From assembly GCA_003978395.1 (NCBI GenBank), contig QNZV01000163.1:1-13057 (forward strand): a DNA stretch of 13,057 nucleotides, written 5' to 3'. The notes below the pieces were generated by a model, which saw nothing but the letters and a program-made list of their open reading frames with translations, searched no databases and was not told where the DNA came from. The translations under genes and the position numbers were made by a program. The number at the start of each line of letters is the position of its first letter. Within the stretch, counting starts at the first letter, position 1. The stretch comes from Sulfurovum sp. Lineage in GTDB: Bacteria; Campylobacterota; Campylobacteria; Campylobacterales; Sulfurovaceae. This document shows, one piece after another, positions 1 through 5,619 of this stretch.

Positions 1-511
1 GGAAGCCTCGGTTTGTTTTATAGATAGGTGCCATTGCTCTCATAGAACCATTATAGAACATGTTCATAAAAAAGCTCTCTACGGTATCATCAAAATGGTG
101 TCCAAGTGCTACTTTTGTAAAACCATGCTCTTGGGCAAAGGTGTATAAAGCTCCTCGACGCATACGTGAAAAATAAGAACAAAATGATGAATTTTCACGA
201 ATAGTATCATTAGATATTTCATATATATTGGTCTCATATACAGTATGTTTAATATCATATTTTTTACAATGTTCAACCAAATAGTCATATTTTTCATTTG
301 GCATTCCATAATTTACAGTACATGCTTCAAACTCAAACTTAAACGGGGCATGACGCTGAATATGTTTCAATATATGAATCAAAGCCAATGAATCTTTTCC
401 ACCACTTAGCCCAACTAAAACTTTATCGCCTTCTCCAATAAGTCTAAACGTTGCATTTGTCTTTCCTGCAACTCTTAAAAGTTTTTTTGAGATATTTAGT
501 TGAGGTTTCAT
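1..511 (-). CDS. TtcA-like tRNA thiolation ATP-pyrophosphatase (partial, C-terminus outside window)
   Basis: The first 170 residues of a PP-loop (N-type ATP pyrophosphatase) protein are visible, and the reading frame runs off the left edge. The ATP-binding P-loop SGGKDS is at residues 36-41. Further on, a CSYFSRMRRGALY stretch and LGHHFDD match the core of TtcA, which makes 2-thiocytidine at tRNA position 32 in the cytoplasm using ATP and a [4Fe-4S] cluster. TtcA normally has CxxC here. This protein keeps the first cysteine (C111), but the second position is phenylalanine (F114, codon at 170-172). The ATG lies 4 bases after the mtnN stop, so the two genes are almost certainly co-transcribed; the ribosome site is weak and lies within the end of mtnN. 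The family call is firm. The exact substrate is not, because TilS and other PP-loop tRNA sulfurtransferases are related and the third cluster cysteine would lie beyond the edge. Confidence 0.8.
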   Translation of the reverse strand, partial: MKPQLNISKKLLRVAGKTNATFRLIGEGDKVLVGLSGGKDSLALIHILKHIQRHAPFKFEFEACTVNYGMPNEKYDYLVEHCKKYDIKHTVYETNIYEISNDTIRENSSFCSYFSRMRRGALYTFAQEHGFTKVALGHHFDDTVESFFMNMFYNGSMRAMAPIYKTNRGF

Positions 512-515
512 TTCT

Positions 516-1208
516 CTACTCAATGCTCTCTACCATATCCAAAATAAAGTTTGCCGAAATTTTAGCTGAGCCAATCATAAACTCATCAAAATCCACTCCT
601 GCATCATCATTTGCTGTATCAGAAATGGCTCTTAATACAAAAAATGGTACATTTAAAGCATCACAAATCACAGCTACAGAAGCCCCCTCCATCTCTAAAG
701 CATCGGCTTGGAAATGGGTAGAGATAAACTCTTTTCGTTCATTTGAAGCTACAAATTGGTCTCCTGTGGCAATTGTTCCTTCTATTATAGAAAGTTTATT
801 TTTATGAGCTACAGCTTTTGCAACCTCTCTCAATCCTGCATCACTCTCAACAAATACAGCTCCTTCAGGAACATAACCAAAAGCATGACCAAAGATAGAG
901 ATGTCTAAATCGTGCTGACACAATTTATCTGCAATAATTAAATCTCCAATTTTAAGTTCAGGATTGATTGCTCCTGCAACACCTGAAAAAAGAAGTGTCG
1001 AACATCCAAATTTTTCTAAAAGAGTAGAAGCAGTTAACGATGAAAAGACTTTACCAATTTTAGAATAAGCGATAACAAGCTCTTTTCCTTTGTATGTTGC
1101 TTCATAATAACTATTATTTGCATATTCAATTCTATTAACATTTTCAACTTTGGCTAAAAGTGGTTCTATCTCTTCAGGCATTGCACCCATAATTGCAATT
1201 TTACTCAT
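516..1208 (-). CDS. mtnN: 5'-methylthioadenosine/S-adenosylhomocysteine nucleosidase
   Basis: This 230-residue protein has the usual length of MtnN (Pfs), a cytoplasmic hydrolase that cuts methylthioadenosine and S-adenosylhomocysteine to adenine plus the thioribosyl product. The N-terminal MGAMPEE motif places the catalytic acid at Glu12. ALEMEG supplies Glu174 for the ribose hydroxyls, and RAISDTAND supplies the catalytic Asp197, the same numbering as the E. coli enzyme. In Helicobacter and Campylobacter this enzyme also cleaves 6-amino-6-deoxyfutalosine for menaquinone synthesis, so the same double role is likely here (inference). An AGGA ribosome site lies 8 bases before the ATG. The gene is promoter-proximal to the TtcA-like gene and divergent from the small lipoprotein. 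The adenine released could be recycled by apt at the other end of the window. Confidence 0.95.
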   Translation of the reverse strand: MSKIAIMGAMPEEIEPLLAKVENVNRIEYANNSYYEATYKGKELVIAYSKIGKVFSSLTASTLLEKFGCSTLLFSGVAGAINPELKIGDLIIADKLCQHDLDISIFGHAFGYVPEGAVFVESDAGLREVAKAVAHKNKLSIIEGTIATGDQFVASNERKEFISTHFQADALEMEGASVAVICDALNVPFFVLRAISDTANDDAGVDFDEFMIGSAKISANFILDMVESIE

Positions 1209-1235
1209 ACATATATTCCTAACTATTTTTGTGAA

Positions 1236-1241
1236 AGTATA
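1236..1241 (-). promoter_or_regulatory. Likely -10 element of the mtnN promoter
   Basis: TATACT on the minus strand would start RNA about 20 bases before the mtnN ATG, leaving room for the AGGA ribosome site. No good -35 is visible; the sequence 17 bases upstream is ACTTTT. A 5-base A-tract lies between them. The assignment rests on spacing and the hexamer only. Confidence 0.4.
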
Positions 1242-1380
1242 TCAAGTTTTTATTAATGAAAAGTGTGACCAGAAAAAACACTTTTTTAAGAAAAGATAAA
1301 GAAAGTGTGTTAAAAAAGAGTTTTTTACTCTTATTAATTTTAAAGAAAAGATCGTGTATATTTTTTAATAAAAGAATTAT

Positions 1381-1406
1381 TATAATAATTTTGTCTTATA
1401 AGACAA
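1381..1406 (+). promoter_or_regulatory. Promoter of the small lipoprotein gene with a 16-bp palindrome at the start region
   Basis: TATAAT at 1381-1386 is a perfect -10 hexamer, which puts the RNA start near 1392-1393. Directly downstream, 1391-1406 reads TTGTCTTATAAGACAA, a perfect 16-base palindrome, and after one mismatch the symmetry resumes for three more base pairs (1387-1389 with 1408-1410). It ends 24 bases before the lipoprotein ATG. Such a dyad over the start site fits a repressor operator. In RNA it would form a 6-bp hairpin with a TATA loop. An alternative -10, TATAAG, lies inside the palindrome. No -35 consensus is seen. The hexamer and the symmetry are plain; the operator function is inferred. 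Confidence 0.5.
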
Positions 1407-1430
1407 TATTTTTTATCAAAGGGATAATAG

Positions 1431-1598
1431 ATGATTAAAATAATTTTAGTAACAGCCATAGTTACAGTAGCATTTACTGGATGTGTAGGAACACTTACAG
1501 CAAACAATGATATTCGAACCAATCCATCTTCGGATGTTCAAAATGCAAAAGGCACACGACATAAAGAGAACAATGACCTATCTATAAAAGAAAAGTAA
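1431..1598 (+). CDS. Small predicted lipoprotein (55 residues), function unknown
   Basis: An open frame of 55 codons begins with ATG at 1431, preceded by an AAAGGGAT ribosome site about 6 bases upstream. It ends with TAA at 1596-1598. Residues 1-17 are a classic lipoprotein signal: a lysine at position 3, a hydrophobic run (IILVTAIVTVAF), then TGC, a lipobox with the acylated cysteine at residue 18. The mature part has only 38 residues, is polar and Asn/Lys-rich (NNDIRTNPSSD, then KENNDLSIKEK), and shows no known domain. It resembles the small anchored entericidin-like or murein-associated lipoproteins only in size and layout. It lies between the divergent mtnN and the convergent fabD, with its own promoter and a terminator overlapping its stop. 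It is below most length cut-offs and easily missed. The signal, ribosome site, promoter and terminator together make it convincing as a gene; I do not know its function. Confidence 0.72.
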   Translation: MIKIILVTAIVTVAFTGCVGTLTANNDIRTNPSSDVQNAKGTRHKENNDLSIKEK

Positions 1599-1611
1599 TA
1601 ATACTTTTCTT
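1588..1611. terminator. AT-rich hairpin between convergent lipoprotein and fabD genes
   Basis: AAGAAAAGTA (1588-1597) and TACTTTTCTT (1602-1611) form a perfect 10-bp stem with a 4-base loop. It overlaps the last codons and stop of the lipoprotein gene and lies 8 bases past the fabD stop. Read on the minus strand, the 3' arm continues into TTTTAT, a fair U-tract for fabD termination. On the plus strand the following CAAGTTTTC is poorer. It is probably a bidirectional terminator, although the stem has few G-C pairs. Confidence 0.5.
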
Positions 1612-1619
1612 CAAGTTTT

Positions 1620-2558
1620 CTACAATGCTTTAATCGCCTCAATTGTTGATTCAAGAGATGCCATATCACTTACGTTAAAATGTGGTTTTTTAGTCGCTTT
1701 TCTATTTAACCCTTTTAAAACAGCACCCTGTCCAAATTCGATATAACAATCTACCTCATCATCAATATTTGCCATAGAGTGTTTATACTTTACAGGCTCT
1801 ACCAACTGTTTAGCCAATAACTCCAATGCTTCTGCTTTTGTATTATACGCTTTAGCTGTAACATTAGAGATAACAGGAGCTATAAATTCATCTTTTATCA
1901 TCTCGTTTAATTTTTCAGATAATGGAGCAACGGCACTCTCTAGTAAAGGACAATGAGAAGCTACAGACATATCCAATAAAATAGCTCGTTTTGCTTTTGC
2001 CTCTTTTAAAATAGGAACTAAAGTCTCTAAATCTTTTTTAATCCCTGCAATAACAATCTGACCATCGGCATTGTAATTTACAGCCCAAACACTAAGCCCT
2101 GCTTCTCTTTGTTCGGCACAAATACTCTCTACCACTTCATCTTTGAGTCCCAAAGAGACCATCATTCCTACCTCTTGAGTAGAACATGCCTCTGCCATAA
2201 GTTTACCACGTAAATTTACAAGCTCAACAGCATCTATTGCATCCAATGCACCCGAAGCGACTAATGCCGAAAACTCTCCAAGTGAGTGTCCCATTGTCAA
2301 GACGGGTTTAATATCAGTAGCATCTCTAAAAAGCTTATGAGCAATGGTTGCCACCAATAAAATAGCAGGTTGAGTAAACTCTGTTTGCCCTAAATTATCG
2401 TTCTCTTCAAAAAGAAGTTGCTCAAAATCAATACCTGTTCTACTACTTGCATCAGCAACCATTGCTTTTGCTACTTCTGATTTTTCAAAGAAATCTTTTC
2501 CCATTCCTACTGCCTGAGAACCCTGACCTGCGAATAAAAATGCACATTTAACTGACAT
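1620..2558 (-). CDS. fabD: Malonyl-CoA:ACP transacylase
   Basis: This 312-residue protein has the standard FabD length. It moves malonyl groups from CoA to acyl carrier protein in the cytoplasm, providing the extender unit for type II fatty acid synthesis. The GQGSQ motif is at residues 11-15, the nucleophile Ser92 lies in GHSLGE, Arg117 binds the malonyl carboxylate, His202 (in SVASHCPLL) completes the dyad, and Gln251 helps form the oxyanion hole. All key residues of the E. coli enzyme are present within one residue of their usual positions. An AAGGA ribosome site lies 8 bases before the ATG. The gene follows the FadL-type porin by 96 bases, and that gap carries a dyad that may be its own promoter. 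The closeness to mtnN and the TtcA-like gene is, from memory, also seen in Campylobacter. It works upstream of FabX, encoded further right. Confidence 0.96.
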   Translation of the reverse strand: MSVKCAFLFAGQGSQAVGMGKDFFEKSEVAKAMVADASSRTGIDFEQLLFEENDNLGQTEFTQPAILLVATIAHKLFRDATDIKPVLTMGHSLGEFSALVASGALDAIDAVELVNLRGKLMAEACSTQEVGMMVSLGLKDEVVESICAEQREAGLSVWAVNYNADGQIVIAGIKKDLETLVPILKEAKAKRAILLDMSVASHCPLLESAVAPLSEKLNEMIKDEFIAPVISNVTAKAYNTKAEALELLAKQLVEPVKYKHSMANIDDEVDCYIEFGQGAVLKGLNRKATKKPHFNVSDMASLESTIEAIKAL

Positions 2559-2579
2559 ATTTTAATCCTTAATTATAAT

Positions 2580-2598
2580 TTTTGATATTCTATCAAAA
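2580..2598 (-). promoter_or_regulatory. Dyad over the likely fabD promoter
   Basis: TTTTGATA (2580-2587), TTC, then TATCAAAA (2591-2598) is a perfect 8-bp inverted repeat with a 3-base centre. On the minus strand its middle contains TAGAAT (RC of 2587-2592), a plausible -10 that would start RNA about 20 bases before the fabD ATG. A dyad over a -10 fits a repressor site, but the A/T-rich arms could arise by chance. A hairpin further upstream (2615-2622 with 2632-2639, one G-U pair) lacks a U-tract, so read-through from the porin gene is also possible. Confidence 0.35.
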
Positions 2599-2654
2599 TG
2601 GTCATTACGGCATGATTATCATTTATAGAAGATGACAATAACGATTACATCATT

Positions 2655-3947
2655 CTAAAATTTATATTGCATACCCAAAGTAAGAGCTTTTTGAGAGTGT
2701 TTGACTTCAGCAGTTGAACCACCTGATACTGCTTGAGCTGCTCCACCTGCTGCTTGCTGTTGAGTAAATCCTTGCTGTAATGCTCCTTGATACGCCATAC
2801 CATAGGTCATTGCTGTTGTATCAAATGTCTCTGTCACTTCGGGACTGTAAACCAGTGCAAAACTTAAAGATAAATTATCAGACATAGAGTAGTCTCCACC
2901 CATAGTAAAGTGGTCTTCTACTACAGCAGGAAAGCCTGATAAATTAAAGAAGTTTACAGCTGCATTATCATAATTTGCAGGATTTGTAGCTGTTCCGTCT
3001 AACTCTTGAATAGGAGATTTTCCATGATTATACCCAGCTCTAAATGCCCATGTTGGAGTTTCATATTGATACCCTAGTGCAACAGTAGTTTGATCTTTCC
3101 AACCAAAATCTTTATAACCACGGACATCGGACCAACCTACTTTTTTTAAATCCATTGCAAAAGTATTGTTTCCCATCTTATACCCAGCACCAATACCTAT
3201 CTCTGAAGGTTGGTCTAAACTGTCTCCAGAAGTTACTGAACGTACTCCAAAATCGCCCATTGCTTTAGAGATATTGTCTTTATAGTTTGCTTCAATTTTA
3301 GATTGATACAACGCACCCAAAGTTAAATTACCCATATCGTATGCTACACCCACATTAACACCCAAACCTGTACTTGAAGATTTAGGGTTTTTAGATGCAC
3401 CCCTTTGTGTTTGGTAGTTAATCTCTAACGTAGAGTACTGAAGCACAGGCTCTACAGCTAAGGTTAAATCTCCATTGGTATAGGCAACAGGAATTCCTAT
3501 TTTTGCTACTTGTAATGCTGTCTGCATACCAAATGCACCCGATGGTTTTCCCTTTTGATCTACACCCATACCTGCTGTTCCACCAATACCAATACCCCAT
3601 ACAATATGCTCAGTATTACGATGTACATAAGCAAATTCAGGCAAAAAAGAACGGTCTGCATCGGATGAAGAAGAAATTGGAGCAGGCATGTTAGGATTAG
3701 CATTACTTCCTGCGTTGGACTTAAAGTTTACATCAGGCATAAACATTGTTACAGAACCTGCAAATTCACTACTTTTTATATCTTTTAACATAGCAGGGTT
3801 TGAATAGACAGATTCAGCACCATGAGATACAGCAATACCAACACCACCCATCCCTGTCGCTTTAACACCATGACCCATCATAAGGTCTCCATTGGTTGCA
3901 AAAAGTGCAACAGAAGCTATTGTTGAAAGTAATATAATCTTTTTCAT
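2655..3947 (-). CDS. FadL/OmpP1/TodX-family outer-membrane transport protein
   Basis: The 430-residue precursor begins with a signal peptide (MKKIILLSTIASVALFA, cleavage likely after residue 17). It continues with the N-terminal hatch features of the FadL/OMPP1 family: a glycine-rich KATGMGGVGIA stretch and the hallmark NPA at residues 50-52. The rest is alternating, aromatic-rich beta-strand sequence ending in YKF, with the terminal phenylalanine that signals insertion by BamA. FadL proteins form 14-strand barrels that admit long-chain fatty acids or other hydrophobic molecules. Fatty acid, hydrocarbon or aromatic substrates are all possible here. A low-complexity Gln/Ala/Gly stretch (about 389-412) probably forms a surface loop before the last strand. 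AAAGGA precedes the ATG, and a strong promoter lies just upstream. Nearby fabD and fabX are lipid genes, but no beta-oxidation genes are visible. The family call is firm; the substrate is unknown. Confidence 0.88.
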   Translation of the reverse strand: MKKIILLSTIASVALFATNGDLMMGHGVKATGMGGVGIAVSHGAESVYSNPAMLKDIKSSEFAGSVTMFMPDVNFKSNAGSNANPNMPAPISSSSDADRSFLPEFAYVHRNTEHIVWGIGIGGTAGMGVDQKGKPSGAFGMQTALQVAKIGIPVAYTNGDLTLAVEPVLQYSTLEINYQTQRGASKNPKSSSTGLGVNVGVAYDMGNLTLGALYQSKIEANYKDNISKAMGDFGVRSVTSGDSLDQPSEIGIGAGYKMGNNTFAMDLKKVGWSDVRGYKDFGWKDQTTVALGYQYETPTWAFRAGYNHGKSPIQELDGTATNPANYDNAAVNFFNLSGFPAVVEDHFTMGGDYSMSDNLSLSFALVYSPEVTETFDTTAMTYGMAYQGALQQGFTQQQAAGGAAQAVSGGSTAEVKHSQKALTLGMQYKF

Positions 3948-3977
3948 AAAATTCCTTTGAAAATCCTAATATAAACA

Positions 3978-4006
3978 ATTATACATAAGATATATTAATA
4001 AATCAA
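3978..4006 (-). promoter_or_regulatory. Sigma70-type promoter of the FadL-family gene
   Basis: On the minus strand TTGATT (RC of 4001-4006) and TATAAT (RC of 3978-3983) are separated by exactly 17 bases. This is the best-formed promoter in the window. It gives a leader of about 24 bases before the ATG at 3947, carrying the AAAGGA ribosome site. The surrounding A/T tracts fit the periodic AT-richness of Campylobacterota promoters. Confidence 0.78.
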
Positions 4007-4110
4007 GTATTTTTAAAATTATATTAATAAATAAAATAAATAACCATAGTAGATGCGATAATTATAATATTAATATATAATTATTATTTCAAAATCTACT
4101 CTTCCCCTAC

Positions 4111-4132
4111 TTTTAACTAAGTATGTTAAAAT
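4111..4132 (+). promoter_or_regulatory. kdsB promoter (extended -10) within an inverted repeat
   Basis: TG at 4124-4125, one base, then TAAAAT at 4127-4132 forms an extended -10. RNA would start near 4139, about 22 bases before kdsB. The element lies in a perfect inverted repeat, TTTTAAC (4111-4117), 7 bases, GTTAAAA (4125-4131). Downstream, ATCTCT (4131-4136) can pair with AGAGAT (4151-4156), covering the purine stretch that serves as the ribosome site. The promoter is likely; a regulatory role for the repeats is speculative. Confidence 0.5.
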
Positions 4133-4160
4133 CTCTCTATTAAATTATAAAGAGATAAAG

Positions 4161-4883
4161 ATGATTATTATTCCAGCACGTATAGGTTCAAGTCGATTTC
4201 CCAATAAAGTTTTAGCAGATATTATGGGAACTCCTATGGTTATTCGTACAGCACAAGCTGTCCAAAATATTGATAAGGTTGCAATAGCCACTGATTCACA
4301 GGAGGTTATTCATATTGCTAATGCTTATGGAATAGAAGCCATTATGACTTCAAATAAACATCATTCAGGAACAGACCGTATCTTTGAAGCATCCCAAAAG
4401 TTACATCTTAGCGATAATGAAGTCATTATTAATGTACAAGGAGATGAGCCGTTTATCGAGATAGAAGTGGTTCAGGCTGTTTTTGATTTGACAAAAAGAA
4501 ATGTAGAGAATCAGAACATTATAATGAACTCTTGCTATAAACAGATAAATAATCCTGAAGCAGATGACCCAAATATTGTAAAACTAACAACAACAGACCA
4601 TGATATGGCTCTATACTTTTCAAGAGCCAAGATTCCTTATCCACGTGACCACCACTTTAATGACTACAAAGGACATATTGGTATTTATGGATTTACAAAA
4701 AAATCATTAGAGACCTTTTGTAACCTCTCTCCTGCACCATTAGAAGAGATAGAAAAACTTGAACAACTTCGTGCCTTATATCATGGTTTTGAAATTGCAA
4801 TGACCAAAGTAGAGACAAAAAGCTTTGGCATTGATACCCCTGATGACTTAGAAAAGGCTTTAAAATACTTTAAAATAGATTAA
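4161..4883 (+). CDS. kdsB: 3-deoxy-manno-octulosonate cytidylyltransferase (CMP-Kdo synthetase)
   Basis: This 240-residue protein activates Kdo with CTP to give CMP-Kdo, the donor for the inner core of lipopolysaccharide, in the cytoplasm. It begins directly with the nucleotide-binding IPARxxSxRxPxK signature (residues 4-16). QGDEPF at 93-98 carries the metal-binding Asp95, LEQLRAL at 200-206 is a family signature, and GIDTPDDL near 225 supplies the second metal-binding aspartate. The length is close to the usual 240-260. The ATG at 4161 is the only sensible start, since the conserved core begins at residue 1. The ribosome site is a weak purine run (AAAGAGATAAAG). The gene is divergent from the FadL-type porin and is followed, after a structured gap, by the thioredoxin-like gene on the same strand. 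Its last codons contain AAAATAGATT, a 10-mer repeated in the downstream leader. Confidence 0.96.
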   Translation: MIIIPARIGSSRFPNKVLADIMGTPMVIRTAQAVQNIDKVAIATDSQEVIHIANAYGIEAIMTSNKHHSGTDRIFEASQKLHLSDNEVIINVQGDEPFIEIEVVQAVFDLTKRNVENQNIIMNSCYKQINNPEADDPNIVKLTTTDHDMALYFSRAKIPYPRDHHFNDYKGHIGIYGFTKKSLETFCNLSPAPLEEIEKLEQLRALYHGFEIAMTKVETKSFGIDTPDDLEKALKYFKID

Positions 4884-4908
4884 TATTAACTAAGCATTAA
4901 CTTTTGGT

Positions 4909-4939
4909 TTGCCAACCATTTATCTAATTACCTTATAAT
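4909..4939 (+). promoter_or_regulatory. Promoter upstream of the thioredoxin-like gene
   Basis: TTGCCA (4909-4914) matches five of six -35 bases. TATAAT (4934-4939) is a perfect -10. The 19-base spacer is longer than ideal. RNA would start near 4946, giving an unusually long leader of about 159 bases before the ATG at 5105. A poorer promoter may exist further down (TTGTTA at 4994-4999, followed 17 bases later by TAAAAA); it would yield a shorter leader. Confidence 0.55.
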
Positions 4940-4945
4940 ACAAAC

Positions 4946-5104
4946 ATGAAAGAGATAGATTGCAGATTTCAACTCCTTTGTCTTCAATCTATTTTGTTAC
5001 GATAGAGTATATGTAATAAAAATATAAAAATATCCAACTTATTCACAACACCTCCTTTTAAATCTCTATGGTAACTCTTTCAAAATAGATTTACAAGGAT
5101 AAAT
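4946..5104 (+). promoter_or_regulatory. Candidate RNA switch in the leader of the thioredoxin-like gene
   Basis: Four segments can pair in exclusive ways. Segment 1 (4953-4962) pairs with segment 2 (4985-4994), with an 8-bp perfect core ATAGATTG/CAATCTAT. Segment 3 (5053-5065, TCCTTTTAAATCT) pairs with 5087-5099, 12 of 13 positions, and this hairpin buries the AAGGA ribosome site at 5095-5099. Segment 2 (4986-4996, AATCTATTTTG) can instead pair perfectly over 11 bp with 5081-5091, which would break the 3:4 stem and free the ribosome site. It matches no riboswitch class I know. The pairings are seen in the sequence; regulation is inferred, and no energies were computed. Confidence 0.45.
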
Positions 5105-5611
5105 ATGAAAAAAACCCTACTTATTACCTTCATGACACTTCTAGCATTTACATTTAATCTCTATGCTGAAAATATGGAGATGATTGATACAGATGGAAAA
5201 AGTTATAAAGTTGTAGGAACAGATAATGAGCTAAAGATAGAAAAAATGGAAGGAAAGGTTGTCTTTTTAGAATTTTTTGGTCTAAAATGCCCTGCCTGTA
5301 AACAGATAATGCCCAATCTAATCAAAGTACAAGATAAGTACAAAGATAAACTCCAAGTCATTGCAATAGAGGTACAAAAACATGATGTTGCCCCAATAAA
5401 TACTTATAAACAAGAGCATGGCATAAACTACATAACACTATCAAACTATGATGTGGGTCGTGTAGCACGCTATGTCATGGAAAAAAGTGGTTGGCAAGGG
5501 GCTATCCCATTTCTAGTTGCCATTGATTCAAAAGGTCAAGTTCAATTTGCCCAAGCAGGTATAATGTCTGAAGAAGAGTTATCAAAATATGTTGAGGATT
5601 TTTCAAAATAG
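5105..5611 (+). CDS. Periplasmic thioredoxin-like (TlpA/ResA-type) thiol-disulfide protein
   Basis: The 168-residue precursor starts with a Sec signal peptide (a KK pair, hydrophobic core, LYA at 19-21, mature protein from about residue 22). A thioredoxin fold follows: strand VVFLEFFG, then the active site C62-P-A-C65 (in LKCPACKQ), a helix with PNLIKVQDKY, and the cis-proline region GAIPFLV with Pro135. The order and length fit TlpA/ResA-like proteins, which reduce or exchange disulfides in the periplasm, for example in cytochrome c maturation or repair of oxidised proteins. The long segment before the CxxC and the absence of any membrane anchor beyond the signal suggest a soluble protein. 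AAGGA lies 5 bases before the ATG but within a predicted hairpin. The gene shares a strand with kdsB but has its own promoter. No partner such as CcmF or DsbD is visible, so the target is unknown. Confidence 0.85.
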   Translation: MKKTLLITFMTLLAFTFNLYAENMEMIDTDGKSYKVVGTDNELKIEKMEGKVVFLEFFGLKCPACKQIMPNLIKVQDKYKDKLQVIAIEVQKHDVAPINTYKQEHGINYITLSNYDVGRVARYVMEKSGWQGAIPFLVAIDSKGQVQFAQAGIMSEEELSKYVEDFSK

Positions 5612-5619
5612 AGACCTAT

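Noticed and set aside
1316..1332. AAGAGT-TTTTT-ACTCTT hairpin as a terminator
   Set aside because: No gene ends toward it on either strand; it lies between two divergent promoters and is only 6 bp.
1256..1438. 60-codon plus-strand frame starting in the mtnN upstream region
   Set aside because: It is Lys/Ile/Phe-rich as expected of AT-rich noncoding DNA, has no ribosome site, spans the promoters of two genes and overlaps the lipoprotein start.
2612..2622. ATGATTATCAT, resembling the centre of a Fur box upstream of fabD
   Set aside because: Only the central 11 bases match; the flanks do not fit the 19-bp consensus, and such a short AT palindrome is common by chance here.
4905..4918. TGGTT-TGCC-AACCA hairpin after kdsB as its terminator
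   Set aside because: The stem has only 5 bp, no U-tract follows, and its bases overlap the proposed -35 of the next gene.
4953..4996. Short stand-alone small RNA ending at the first leader hairpin
   Set aside because: A hairpin followed by TTTTG could terminate, but the stem is AT-rich with a 22-base loop and the T bases take part in alternative pairing, so a leader switch explains it better.
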